Part shown: positions 44,372 through 52,966 of the stretch, piece by piece
How positions within the stretch are numbered: position 1 is the stretch's first letter
How the letters are laid out: each line of letters starts with the position of its first letter
Source: Clostridium sp.
GTDB lineage: Bacteria; Bacillota; Clostridia; Lachnospirales; Lachnospiraceae
Assembly: GCA_023667695.1 (NCBI GenBank)
Contig: JAMOZY010000015.1
Span: 1-58,180 of the forward strand
Direction: 5' to 3'
DNA: 58,180 nt
Translations under genes and position numbers: made by a program
Notes under the pieces: model-generated
Database searches by the model: none
What the model was told of the DNA's origin: nothing
What the model saw: only the letters and a program-made list of their open reading frames with translations

Positions 44372-45560
44372 AAAATTTCAAGGACCCTCGGAGGATGAGG
44401 CGGTAAAAAAAGCAAAGGATGAATTAGGAAAAGATGCCGTTATTATGAATGTAAAGTCCGTAAAGCAAAAAGGGCTGAAACGGCTGTTTCAGAAGGATTA
44501 CGTGGAGGTTACTGCGGCAGTGGATGAAGGCTCCGGTGGAGCGAAGGAAGCACCGGTCAAGCCGGCTGTCAAAGCCTTTGCTGATTTGCACCCGAACTCG
44601 GGGAAGGAGCAGTCCGGAGCTGCGGACGGTCATCCGGCGAAGGAACCGCTGGTATCGGGAGGAAAACCCTCTGCCATAGAAGAGCGGCTGGATACTCTGG
44701 CGCAGATGCTGGAGCGGCAGATGCAGGAGGCAGAAACCAAGGCGGAGGAGGAGCATGCTGCTGTTGACCAGAATTCCCAGATGATTGATTTGGTATTCCA
44801 GCAGTTGAAAAACAATGAAGTGACCGAAGAGAATGCCAGGGAAATTGTGAATGAAATCGACAATCCGGATCAAAAGCTGCAGTTGGATGACCTGCTGGCA
44901 GGCGTGTATCAGAAAATCGTATTGAAATTAGGACAGATGAAGACCATTGAGCTGGATGAGGATAAACCAAAGCTTGTATTTTTTATCGGACCCACTGGTG
45001 TTGGCAAGACGACGACCATTGCAAAGCTTGCTTCCAAGTATAAGCTGGAGCAGAAGTGCAAGCTGGCAATCGTAGCGGCGGATACCTATCGGGTTGCTGC
45101 CGTAGAACAGATTCGGACCTATGCCAATATTTTATCCGTGCCGATAGAAGTAATCTACAATGCAGAGGAAATGCAGGGTGTAATTGAAAAGTATAAGGAT
45201 TATGACCTGGTCTTTGTCGATACGGCAGGACGTTCTCATAAAAATGAGGAACAGCAGGAGGATTTGAAGAAGCTCTTAGATGTAGTGAGGGATTATAATC
45301 AGGAGATATATCTGGTAGTCAGCGCTACGACGAAATACAAGGATTTGGTGAGAATTACCCAGGCCTATTCGGATATTTCCAATTACCGGCTGCTATTTAC
45401 CAAAACCGATGAAACAGCAGCATTAGGTAATATTTTGAATATCCGGATGCTGACCAGCCGGCCATTATCCTATACAACCTTTGGACAGAATGTACCGGAT
45501 GATATTGAAGTTACAGATGCGCAATTTATTGCAAAGCACTTGTTAGGGGGAAGCGAATGA
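44361..45560 (+). CDS. flhF: FlhF, SRP-type GTPase for flagellar placement
   Basis: The 399-residue protein has a basic N-terminal domain ([15 protein letters not shown]), a variable Ala/Glu/Lys-rich linker (about 60-140), and the SRP GTPase core: [16 protein letters not shown] (G1), [24 protein letters not shown] (G3) and [13 protein letters not shown] (G4). It marks the site and number of flagella with FlhG. It overlaps flhA by 11 bases and flhG by 4 (ATGA). Confidence 0.95.
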   Translation: MIIKKFQGPSEDEAVKKAKDELGKDAVIMNVKSVKQKGLKRLFQKDYVEVTAAVDEGSGGAKEAPVKPAVKAFADLHPNSGKEQSGAADGHPAKEPLVSGGKPSAIEERLDTLAQMLERQMQEAETKAEEEHAAVDQNSQMIDLVFQQLKNNEVTEENAREIVNEIDNPDQKLQLDDLLAGVYQKIVLKLGQMKTIELDEDKPKLVFFIGPTGVGKTTTIAKLASKYKLEQKCKLAIVAADTYRVAAVEQIRTYANILSVPIEVIYNAEEMQGVIEKYKDYDLVFVDTAGRSHKNEEQQEDLKKLLDVVRDYNQEIYLVVSATTKYKDLVRITQAYSDISNYRLLFTKTDETAALGNILNIRMLTSRPLSYTTFGQNVPDDIEVTDAQFIAKHLLGGSE

Positions 45561-46444
45561 TAGATCAGGCAGAACAATTAAGAAAACGGGTCAGTCAACA
45601 GATCCAGCACAGCGGTTCCACCCGGGTGATTGCAGTTACCAGTGGAAAAGGCGGTGTCGGAAAGACCAGCTTTTCTGTGAATCTTGCCATTCAGCTAAGC
45701 AAGAGAGGAAAACGAGTTGTCATAATTGATGCGGATTTTGGCCTGGCAAATGTAGAAATCATGCTGGGAATCCGTCCGCAGTACAATATGGCAGACATCA
45801 TATACCGTGAGATGAATGTAGATGATATCATCACAAAAGGCCCCCTGGATATTGGGTTTATATCCGGCGGCTCCGGTGTACAGGACATGGTGAACCTGGA
45901 TAAGGAACAGGTCAAGGTCCTGATTCCGAAGCTGGTGCGGCTGGATTCCCTGGCAGATGTAATCATTATTGATACCGGCGCCGGCATCTCGGATGCCGTA
46001 TTGGAGTTCATATTGAGCAGTCCGGAGGTCGTCATTGTTGCCACGCCGGAACCAACCTCCATTACGGATGCCTATTCCCTGTTGAAGACGGTGAACCGGA
46101 GCAAGGATTTTATGGTGGAGGAAAAGAAGATACAGATTGTTTCCAATCGGGTGGGAAGTAAAGAGGAAGGAAAAGAAATTTACGATAAGCTGAACATTGT
46201 CTCGACGAAGTTTTTGAACATACATCTGGAATATCTGGGAGCAATCATGCAGGATTCCAATGCGTCAAAGGCAGTCATTGAGCAAAAACCGGTTTCCCTG
46301 GCATTTCCGAATTCCATCTCGACCAGATGTTATCAGGAAATCGGAAATAAGTTGTTGGAAATAGATGAGGTAATGGATGAGCCAAAGGAAGGAATCGCAA
46401 CCTTCTTCCTGGATTTCATCCGGCAGAGAAGAAAGAAATATTAG
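45557..46444 (+). CDS. flhG: FlhG (YlxH), MinD-like ATPase
   Basis: The 295-residue protein has a deviant Walker A ([17 protein letters not shown]), [16 protein letters not shown], and [11 protein letters not shown], all typical of the MinD/FlhG family. The N-terminal ~20 residues include a QAEQLRK helix that activates FlhF GTPase in this family. It limits flagellar number. Confidence 0.95.
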   Translation: MIDQAEQLRKRVSQQIQHSGSTRVIAVTSGKGGVGKTSFSVNLAIQLSKRGKRVVIIDADFGLANVEIMLGIRPQYNMADIIYREMNVDDIITKGPLDIGFISGGSGVQDMVNLDKEQVKVLIPKLVRLDSLADVIIIDTGAGISDAVLEFILSSPEVVIVATPEPTSITDAYSLLKTVNRSKDFMVEEKKIQIVSNRVGSKEEGKEIYDKLNIVSTKFLNIHLEYLGAIMQDSNASKAVIEQKPVSLAFPNSISTRCYQEIGNKLLEIDEVMDEPKEGIATFFLDFIRQRRKKY

Positions 46445-46452
46445 GTGGGCTT

Positions 46453-47169
46453 ATGCAGGAAATAATTTCAATTGGAAACAAAATCGATATGGAAATACTG
46501 ATTGAAGGGAAACCGGAGTCGGATTCCAGAAAACGACGGGTTCTTTATAGCAGGCTGATGGATATTCCGGGGGATAATATCTTACGGATTTCCATGCCAT
46601 TTTATGAGAAACGGCTGGTGCCTTTGTCTGTGGGCGAACAGTATTTGCTGTACATTTATGCCGATAAGGGAATCTATTCCGGACGGTTTGTGGTCATTAA
46701 CCGGTTAAAGGAGGGGAATATTTTCCTGGCGGATGTAGAAGCGCAGGATACCTTAAAAAAGGTACAGCGGAGAGAATATTACCGGTATGACTGCCGTCTG
46801 CCGGCTACATACCGGGTGGTTCCGGATGAGGAGCAGTGGAAGCTGGACCGGGAGGAGCCGGAGGAAGCAGACTGGAAAAAGGGCGTGATTATCGATATCA
46901 GCGGCGGCGGTGTCAAGATTGTTTCGGAATATAAAGAACAGGCGGATTCCCTGCTGCAGATTCGGTTTCAACTGGTCAGTGAAAGCGTTCGTCAGAACTT
47001 CGTGGTATTTGGCAGGCTTATTGTCTCCGTTCCGAACCAGGAACGGCCGAATCTGATTGAACAGCGGATTGCCTTTGAACAGATTACAGAATCGAACCGG
47101 GAACAGATTATTCGCTATATTTTTGATGAAGAGCGAAAACGGCTCGCCAAGGAGAAAGGCACAGTATAA
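46453..47169 (+). CDS. PilZ-domain c-di-GMP receptor (YcgR/FlgZ-type)
   Basis: The 238-residue protein has an N-terminal YcgR-like barrel (about 1-100) and a PilZ domain with both halves of the c-di-GMP site: RREYYR (Arg107 and Arg111) and DISGGG (Asp148, Ser150, Gly153). Such proteins act as a motor brake when c-di-GMP rises. It sits between flhG and cheB and shares one base with cheB (TAATG). Together with the HD-GYP enzyme at 5121 it suggests c-di-GMP control of swimming here. Confidence 0.93.
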   Translation: MQEIISIGNKIDMEILIEGKPESDSRKRRVLYSRLMDIPGDNILRISMPFYEKRLVPLSVGEQYLLYIYADKGIYSGRFVVINRLKEGNIFLADVEAQDTLKKVQRREYYRYDCRLPATYRVVPDEEQWKLDREEPEEADWKKGVIIDISGGGVKIVSEYKEQADSLLQIRFQLVSESVRQNFVVFGRLIVSVPNQERPNLIEQRIAFEQITESNREQIIRYIFDEERKRLAKEKGTV

Positions 47170-48209
47170 TGAAAAAAAATGTTATGATAATAGATGACTC
47201 TGCACTTATGAGAAGGGTCTTATCTGATATAATTAATCAAACGGAACAATATCAGGTCATATATGCGGCAGTTGACGGGAAGGATGGCTTGGATGCCCTG
47301 CATCGGCTTCCACAGGTTCATTTTATTTTTCTCGATATCAACATGCCGAACATGGGTGGTGTAGAGCTGTTAAAGATTATGAAGCGGGAGCGGATGGAGA
47401 TACCGGTTGTGGTATTCAGCACCATAGCAGAGCGTTCCAGTGCGGAAACCATAGAGGCTCTTTCCTTAGGGGCCGTTGATTTCCTGAAAAAGCCGGAAAA
47501 CATACTGGCGAACCGGAGTCGGTTTCAGAAAAAGGTGATGGAACGGCTGTCAATCCTGGAATCCGCAAATGAACCTTCGGTGGTTGTAAAGGGACCGGCA
47601 AGGAAACGCCGGGACCGGAATAGTATGGGACGGGGAAAGCTGGTTGCCATTGCCTGTTCCACCGGAGGACCCAGGGCATTGCATGAAGTGATTCCCTATC
47701 TGCCTTCCAATCTGGATGCGCCGGTGCTGGTGGTACAGCATATGCCGGAGGGCTTCACGGAATCACTGGCCAGCCGTCTGAATGATATCAGCAAGATTCC
47801 GGTGACGGAAGCGAAGGACGGTGAACGGCTGGAAAACGGTCATGTGTATATCGCAAAGGGCGGAAGGCATCTGCGGATTGTACAGGACCGGGGCTATCAT
47901 GTGATACAACTGGGGACAGACCCACCGGTCAGCGGGTTACGGCCGTATGCGAATTATATGTATGAGAGTCTGGTCCAATCGGATTATTATGAAATTATCT
48001 GTGTTGTGTTGACCGGAATGGGTGCCGATGGTACCCAGGGTATTGGAACGTTAAGCCAGGAAAAGAATGTGTATGTAATCAGCCAGGACCGGGAAAGTTC
48101 TACGGTTTACGGTATGCCAAAGATGATTGCACAGTCCGGATTATCAGATGAAATTCTTTCACTGAATAAAATCGCAAAGGCTATCACTAATTATACGGGG
48201 GTGTGTTAA
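47169..48209 (+). CDS. cheB: CheB, protein-glutamate methylesterase (copy 2)
   Basis: The 346-residue protein has a receiver with phosphoacceptor Asp56 (FLDINMP), a basic linker (about 140-155) and a methylesterase domain with triad Ser164 (ACSTGG), His191 (VQHMPEGFT) and Asp287 (GMGADGTQG). Its stop is immediately followed by the cheA ATG. It is the adaptation enzyme of the flagellar chemotaxis set. Confidence 0.95.
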   Translation: MKKNVMIIDDSALMRRVLSDIINQTEQYQVIYAAVDGKDGLDALHRLPQVHFIFLDINMPNMGGVELLKIMKRERMEIPVVVFSTIAERSSAETIEALSLGAVDFLKKPENILANRSRFQKKVMERLSILESANEPSVVVKGPARKRRDRNSMGRGKLVAIACSTGGPRALHEVIPYLPSNLDAPVLVVQHMPEGFTESLASRLNDISKIPVTEAKDGERLENGHVYIAKGGRHLRIVQDRGYHVIQLGTDPPVSGLRPYANYMYESLVQSDYYEIICVVLTGMGADGTQGIGTLSQEKNVYVISQDRESSTVYGMPKMIAQSGLSDEILSLNKIAKAITNYTGVC

Positions 48210-50285
48210 ATGGACTTAAGCCAGTATTTGGAAATATTTATTGACGAGACGAAGGAGCATTTGCAGTCACTGAACGACCAGGTCCTGATTATGGAGCAGG
48301 ACCCGGAAAATATCGATACGGTAAATGAAATCTTTCGGGCGGCTCATTCCTTAAAGGGAATGGCAGGCACCATGGGCTTTAAGCGTATGCAGCGGCTGAC
48401 TCACGATTTGGAGAATGTATTTTCCGAGATTCGGAATGGAAAAATGTCAGTGACGCCGGATATTGTGGACATTGTATTTAAATGTCTGGATGCGCTGGAG
48501 AGTTATCTTGCCAATATCCAGGAATCGGCAGATGAAGGAACCGAGGATAATGAAGAAATCATTAATCTGCTGAATGATGCGTTGAACAGCAGTGCATCGG
48601 ATTCAGAGCCGGCAGAGCCGCAGAAGGAAGCACCGGCAGAGGCGCCGGAGGCGGATGGGGATAAACGGAAGTTTCTGTCCCTTTCTCTTGCTGATTTTGA
48701 AATTAATGCCATGAAGGAGGCCTTGGAAAAGGGCATGAACGTATACGGCGCTACCGTATATATCCAGGAGACTTGTATCCTGAAAGCGGCCAGGGCATTT
48801 CTGGCGTTTAAGGGTGTAGAGTCTGTCGGTGAGATTATTAAATCCGACCCCAGTGTGCAGGATATTGAGGATGAACGGTTTGATTTTGACTTCAGTATGT
48901 TTATTATTTCGGAAAAACCGGCAGAACAGGTGCATAAGGTTATTGCTAATGTATCAGAAATTAAAGAAGTTGTATTAGAGCCGTTTACACCGCCGACAGC
49001 ACCGGCTGCCAAAGCGGAAGCACCGGAGGCGAAGCCGGAGGAGACGGCAGCGGAAGGAAAGCCGGAAGGTACAAAGGAAGCGGCGCCGGATAAGAAAAAG
49101 GCGGCAACGGAGACGAAGAAAAAACCGGTAGTCAATCGGTCGGTCCGTGTGGATATTGAAAAGCTGGATGATTTAATGAATCTGGTCAGTGAGCTGATTA
49201 TTGCAAAGAATGGTCTGGTATCTGCCAATGAGAACGAGGATGGAGAGCAGACCCAGCAGTTTAATGAGCAGATTGAATATCTGGAGCGGATTACTACGAA
49301 TCTGCATGAGTCCGTCATGAAGGTTCGAATGGTTCCGATTGAAAGCGTGGTAAACCGGTTCCCGCGTATGATTCGTGATTTGTCCAAAAAGCTGAATAAG
49401 GAAATGGAATTAATCATGACTGGTGAGGAAACCGAGTTAGACCGTACGGTTATTGATGAAATCGGGGACCCGTTGATGCATATGCTCCGGAATGCGGCGG
49501 ATCATGGACTGGAATCTACCATAGACCGTATTCGGAAGGGAAAACCGCAGGTTGGTACGATTCGGTTAAATGCATATCAGGATGGAAATAATGTAACCAT
49601 CGAGGTTTCGGATGATGGCAGCGGTGTTGATGTGGAAAAGGTTAAGGCATCCGCCATTAAGAAGGGAAATCTGACCGAGGAGCAGGCAGCCATGATGTCA
49701 GATAAGGAGGCGGTTGACCTGTTATTCCAGCCGGCATTTTCTACGGCGGAAAAGGTATCGGATATATCCGGCCGGGGCGTTGGTCTGGATGTGGTAAAAA
49801 GTAAGATTGAGGGCTTAGGCGGTGATGTGGAAGTAAACACGGTCTTAGGAGAAGGAACTACCTTTATTGTACGTCTGCCGCTGACCCTTGCGATTATCCA
49901 GGCCCTGATGGTGGAGGTTCAGGAAGAGAAATATGCGATTCCACTGAATTCCATTGTTACGGTAGAGGATGTACCACAGGAGGATATCAAGCTGGTTCAG
50001 AATAAGGAGGTCATTAATCTGCGGGGTTCCGTGATTCCGTTGATACGGCTGGATCAAATCTTAGATTTGGACAACCGGACAGAGGAGCCGGAAAGCCTGG
50101 TGGTCGTAATCGTGAAGAAGGGTGATAAGCAGGCAGGCCTTGTGATTGATAATCTGATTGGCCAGCAGGAAATAGTAATCAAACCATTAGGAAAATACAT
50201 ATATATTCATAAGATGTTCAGTGGCGCCACCATTCTGGGTGATGGGGATGTAGCGTTAATCATTGATGCGAATACGCTGGTATAG
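48210..50285 (+). CDS. cheA: CheA, chemotaxis histidine kinase (copy 2)
   Basis: The 691-residue protein has P1 with His46 (AAHSLKGMAG), a P2 regulator-binding domain (about 152-262), an Ala/Pro/Glu/Lys-rich linker, P3 (LDDLMNLVSELIIAKNG), the P4 kinase core (HMLRNAADHGLE, SDDGSGVD, GRGVGLDVV) and P5. Position in the fla/che operon marks it as the main motility kinase. No base separates it from cheB. Confidence 0.96.
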   Translation: MDLSQYLEIFIDETKEHLQSLNDQVLIMEQDPENIDTVNEIFRAAHSLKGMAGTMGFKRMQRLTHDLENVFSEIRNGKMSVTPDIVDIVFKCLDALESYLANIQESADEGTEDNEEIINLLNDALNSSASDSEPAEPQKEAPAEAPEADGDKRKFLSLSLADFEINAMKEALEKGMNVYGATVYIQETCILKAARAFLAFKGVESVGEIIKSDPSVQDIEDERFDFDFSMFIISEKPAEQVHKVIANVSEIKEVVLEPFTPPTAPAAKAEAPEAKPEETAAEGKPEGTKEAAPDKKKAATETKKKPVVNRSVRVDIEKLDDLMNLVSELIIAKNGLVSANENEDGEQTQQFNEQIEYLERITTNLHESVMKVRMVPIESVVNRFPRMIRDLSKKLNKEMELIMTGEETELDRTVIDEIGDPLMHMLRNAADHGLESTIDRIRKGKPQVGTIRLNAYQDGNNVTIEVSDDGSGVDVEKVKASAIKKGNLTEEQAAMMSDKEAVDLLFQPAFSTAEKVSDISGRGVGLDVVKSKIEGLGGDVEVNTVLGEGTTFIVRLPLTLAIIQALMVEVQEEKYAIPLNSIVTVEDVPQEDIKLVQNKEVINLRGSVIPLIRLDQILDLDNRTEEPESLVVVIVKKGDKQAGLVIDNLIGQQEIVIKPLGKYIYIHKMFSGATILGDGDVALIIDANTLV

Positions 50286-50297
50286 GAGGTGTAAGGA

Positions 50298-50744
50298 ATG
50301 GCAGAATTGGAACAGACAGAGAGGAAGCAGTATATTGTTGCCAAGCTTGGCAGTGAGCAGTATGGAATTGACATTGCCTATGTCGATAATATTGTTCGTA
50401 TGCAGAAGATTACACGAGTGCCGAAAACACAATCGTATTTTCTTGGCGTTATCAACCTTCGGGGCGAGATTATACCGGTGATGAGCATGAGAAGCAAGCT
50501 GGAGCTGGAGGAACATGAGGTAACGAACACCACCCGGATTATTATTATCAAACCGGAGCAGAATGCGTCCCTGGGCCTTCTGGTAGATGAAGTACGGGAG
50601 GTCGTAACATTATCCGAAGAGGATGTGGAAAAGGTTGCCCATGATAATGGCAGGGAGGATGCAAATTATTTTGTGACGGGTGTAGGCAAATACGGTGATA
50701 CATTGATTTCCCTGATTAATGTCGGAGGAATCATTAGTGATTAG
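50298..50744 (+). CDS. cheW: CheW, coupling protein (copy 2)
   Basis: The 148-residue protein is a single CheW domain: YIVAKLGSEQYGIDIAYVDNI, FLGVINLRGEIIPVMSMR, and GLLVDEVREVVTL. It lacks the N-terminal extension of copy 1. TAGGAGGTG overlaps the end of cheA and drives its translation. Confidence 0.95.
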   Translation: MAELEQTERKQYIVAKLGSEQYGIDIAYVDNIVRMQKITRVPKTQSYFLGVINLRGEIIPVMSMRSKLELEEHEVTNTTRIIIIKPEQNASLGLLVDEVREVVTLSEEDVEKVAHDNGREDANYFVTGVGKYGDTLISLINVGGIISD

Positions 50745-50761
50745 TAAAAAGGAGTATGTTT

Positions 50762-51364
50762 ATGGGAAAATTGGATGAAACAGGATTGGATATGCTGACG
50801 GAAATCGGTACGATAGGAGCGGGAAATGCAACGACATCTTTATCTGTCTTGCTGGATTCCAAGCTTACCATGAAGATACCCAAGGTATCCTTTATGAATA
50901 TGGACGATTTTGTGGAAAGCATTGGCGGCGCCGAAAATATAATTGCAGGCGTTATGAGTAATATTACCGGAGATATCGAAGGATTTGTGCTGTTTGCCAT
51001 GGACCTGCGGGATGCCCGCCGGCTGGTGAACCGTCTTCGGGGAATTGAAATATCAAAGCTGGAGCGGTTTACGGAAATGGATTTGTCCGCGGTAAAGGAA
51101 ATCGGCAATATTTTGATTAGTTCCTATCTTTCCTCTATGGAAACCCTGATAGGAATGAAGATGCGCCCGTCGAATCCCATGATGACAATTGACATGGCAG
51201 GCGCGATTCTCAGCTTTCCGGCAGTGGTAAACAGCAGGGAGCATGATGATGTCCTTCGGATTGAGTCCCAATTCGAAGGAGAGGATTTATCAATTGATGG
51301 TCATATTATGATGATTTCGGATTCGAATTCATATAATATCATTCATAAAAAATTTGGGTTATAA
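50762..51364 (+). CDS. cheC: CheC, CheY-P phosphatase / CheD partner
   Basis: CheC removes phosphate from CheY and controls CheD in the Bacillus-type adaptation loop. The protein has 200 residues from the ATG at 50762 (AAAGGAG seven bases upstream; the ATG at 50756 is too close). The second active site is intact (Glu113/Asn116 in KEIGNI). In the first, Glu14 is kept but the expected Asn is Thr17 (TEIGTIGAGNA), so that site may be weak. Confidence 0.94.
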   Translation: MGKLDETGLDMLTEIGTIGAGNATTSLSVLLDSKLTMKIPKVSFMNMDDFVESIGGAENIIAGVMSNITGDIEGFVLFAMDLRDARRLVNRLRGIEISKLERFTEMDLSAVKEIGNILISSYLSSMETLIGMKMRPSNPMMTIDMAGAILSFPAVVNSREHDDVLRIESQFEGEDLSIDGHIMMISDSNSYNIIHKKFGL

Positions 51365-51379
51365 GAGTGTGATGAAGAA

Positions 51380-51871
51380 ATGGAAGCAATGGTTACAGTA
51401 CGTATGGCGGACTATAAGCTCTGCACAGCGCCAAATAAAATTACAACAATTGGATTGGGTTCCTGCGTAGGAATCGTTGTGTATGATCCGGGAATCAAGG
51501 TATGCGGCATGCTGCATGCCATGCTGCCGGACAGTACAAGAATTCGTAACAACAGTAATCGTGCGAAATTCGTAGATTCCGGCATGGAGGATATGCTTAA
51601 GGAACTGCTTCAGGCAGGCGTCAATAAGCGTCGGCTGGCAGCCAAGCTGGCAGGTGGTGCGAAGATGTTTGAATTTGGAACAGGAACAGATGTTGATATT
51701 ACAAGTATTGGATATCAGAATGTACAGTCGGCAAAAAAAATGCTGATGCGTTATGGTATTCCGCTGCTTGCAGAGGACACAGGTAAAAACTATGGAAGGA
51801 CCATTATCTTTGATGCAGCTACCAATGAACTGGAAATCAAGGCAGTGGGACAACCAATCAGCAAGATTTAA
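51380..51871 (+). CDS. cheD: CheD, chemoreceptor glutamine deamidase
   Basis: The 163-residue protein has the catalytic pair Cys29 (GLGSCVGIVVYD) and His46 (LHAMLPD). It deamidates receptor glutamines and binds CheC, helping adaptation. It follows cheC by 15 bases with a weak ribosome site, so the two are probably coupled. Confidence 0.96.
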   Translation: MEAMVTVRMADYKLCTAPNKITTIGLGSCVGIVVYDPGIKVCGMLHAMLPDSTRIRNNSNRAKFVDSGMEDMLKELLQAGVNKRRLAAKLAGGAKMFEFGTGTDVDITSIGYQNVQSAKKMLMRYGIPLLAEDTGKNYGRTIIFDAATNELEIKAVGQPISKI

Positions 51872-51886
51872 TTGGGTGAATGGAAT

Positions 51887-52165
51887 ATGAAATTAAGATG
51901 GTTAAGACCATTTGTTGTTCTGACGGCAGCACTGATTGTATGTATCAGTAATATGATGTCCAAACGGCCCATGCTGGAGTCGCTGCTCTGGTTGCTTCTA
52001 ACCATTATCATTTTTTATGTAATTGGAAGTGTTGTAACCAGAATTATTGATACTACCATGCATTCCGCGGACCGGGAGAATGCAGAGGCTGAAGCGCAGG
52101 AAGAGCCGGAGGAGCCGTCGGAGAACAGTAAAACAAATGAAGAAGAGCTGGAATATAATAATTAG
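51887..52165 (+). CDS. Small two-helix membrane protein between cheD and sigD
   Basis: The protein has 92 residues from the ATG at 51887 (a TTG at 51872 is in frame but without support). Two membrane segments (about 8-24 and 33-54) are followed by an acidic tail rich in Glu, Pro and Asn (EAEAQEEPEEPSENSKTNEE). No known domain. Its place directly before sigD inside the operon suggests a motility role. It is probably short-lived or partner-dependent, which is inference. Confidence 0.75.
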   Translation: MKLRWLRPFVVLTAALIVCISNMMSKRPMLESLLWLLLTIIIFYVIGSVVTRIIDTTMHSADRENAEAEAQEEPEEPSENSKTNEEELEYNN

Positions 52166-52190
52166 AGTTGTGGATTAAGGAGTGCTTAGC

Positions 52191-52955
52191 ATGGATGAGA
52201 CCAAACGGGAAAAACTCTGGGCAGCGTATAGTAAGAAGAGAGACCCAGCGACAAGAGAAGAACTGATTATGGAATATGTGCCGCTGGTCAAGGTGGTTTC
52301 CGGGCGTTTGAGCATGTACCTTGGCTATACGGTGGAATATGATGATTTAGTCAGCTATGGGATTTTTGGTTTGATTGATGCCATTGATAAGTTTGACTAT
52401 GAGAAAGGGATTAAATTCGAAACCTATGCCAGTCTTCGAATCCGAGGCTCTATTCTGGACCAGATTCGGAAGATGGACTGGATTCCCCGTTCTGTAAGAC
52501 AGAAGCAGAAGCAGATGGAACAGGCGATTACGAAGATTGAAACTGAAGAAAACCGTATTGCGACGGATGAAGAGGTCGCGCGGGAGCTGAATATATCCAT
52601 TGATGAGTATTTCAACTGGCAGGGACAGACCAAAATCACCAATATCGCATCCATTGATGAATTTGTAGAGCAGGGAATTGAAGTGAAGGCCTTTGATTCT
52701 GCCAGAAATGCACAGAATGAACCGGAACGGGTGTATGAACAGGAAGAAATCAAGGAGCTTGTGGCCGGTTCTCTGGAACGATTAACCGAGAAAGAAAGAA
52801 TGGTCGTTGTACTCTATTACTATGAGGAACTGACATTGAAGGAAATCAGTAAGGTTCTGGAGGTATCGGAATCCAGGGTTTCCCAGCTGCATACCAAAGC
52901 ATTACAGAAAATGAAGCAGGTGCTAGGAATTCATTATGAGATATTGATGGGCTAA
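52191..52955 (+). CDS. sigD: SigD (FliA/WhiG family), motility sigma factor
   Basis: This sigma-28-type factor drives flagellin, receptors and other late genes. The protein has 254 residues from the ATG at 52191, with AAGGAG eight bases upstream (the GTG at 52182 lies in that site). Regions are clear: sigma 2 (YDDLVSYGIFGLIDAIDKFD, FETYASLRIRGSILDQIRKM), sigma 3, and sigma 4 (LTEKERMVVVLYYYEELTLK, SRVSQLHTKALQKM). The anti-sigma factor FlgM is not in the window. Confidence 0.96.
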   Translation: MDETKREKLWAAYSKKRDPATREELIMEYVPLVKVVSGRLSMYLGYTVEYDDLVSYGIFGLIDAIDKFDYEKGIKFETYASLRIRGSILDQIRKMDWIPRSVRQKQKQMEQAITKIETEENRIATDEEVARELNISIDEYFNWQGQTKITNIASIDEFVEQGIEVKAFDSARNAQNEPERVYEQEEIKELVAGSLERLTEKERMVVVLYYYEELTLKEISKVLEVSESRVSQLHTKALQKMKQVLGIHYEILMG

Positions 52956-52966
52956 AGGAGGAGCTT

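Noticed and set aside
48503-49417. Long - strand open frame opposite cheA copy 2
   Set aside because: The composition (Ser, Phe, Ala rich) mirrors the Glu/Lys-rich cheA linker on the other strand; no start signals or domain.
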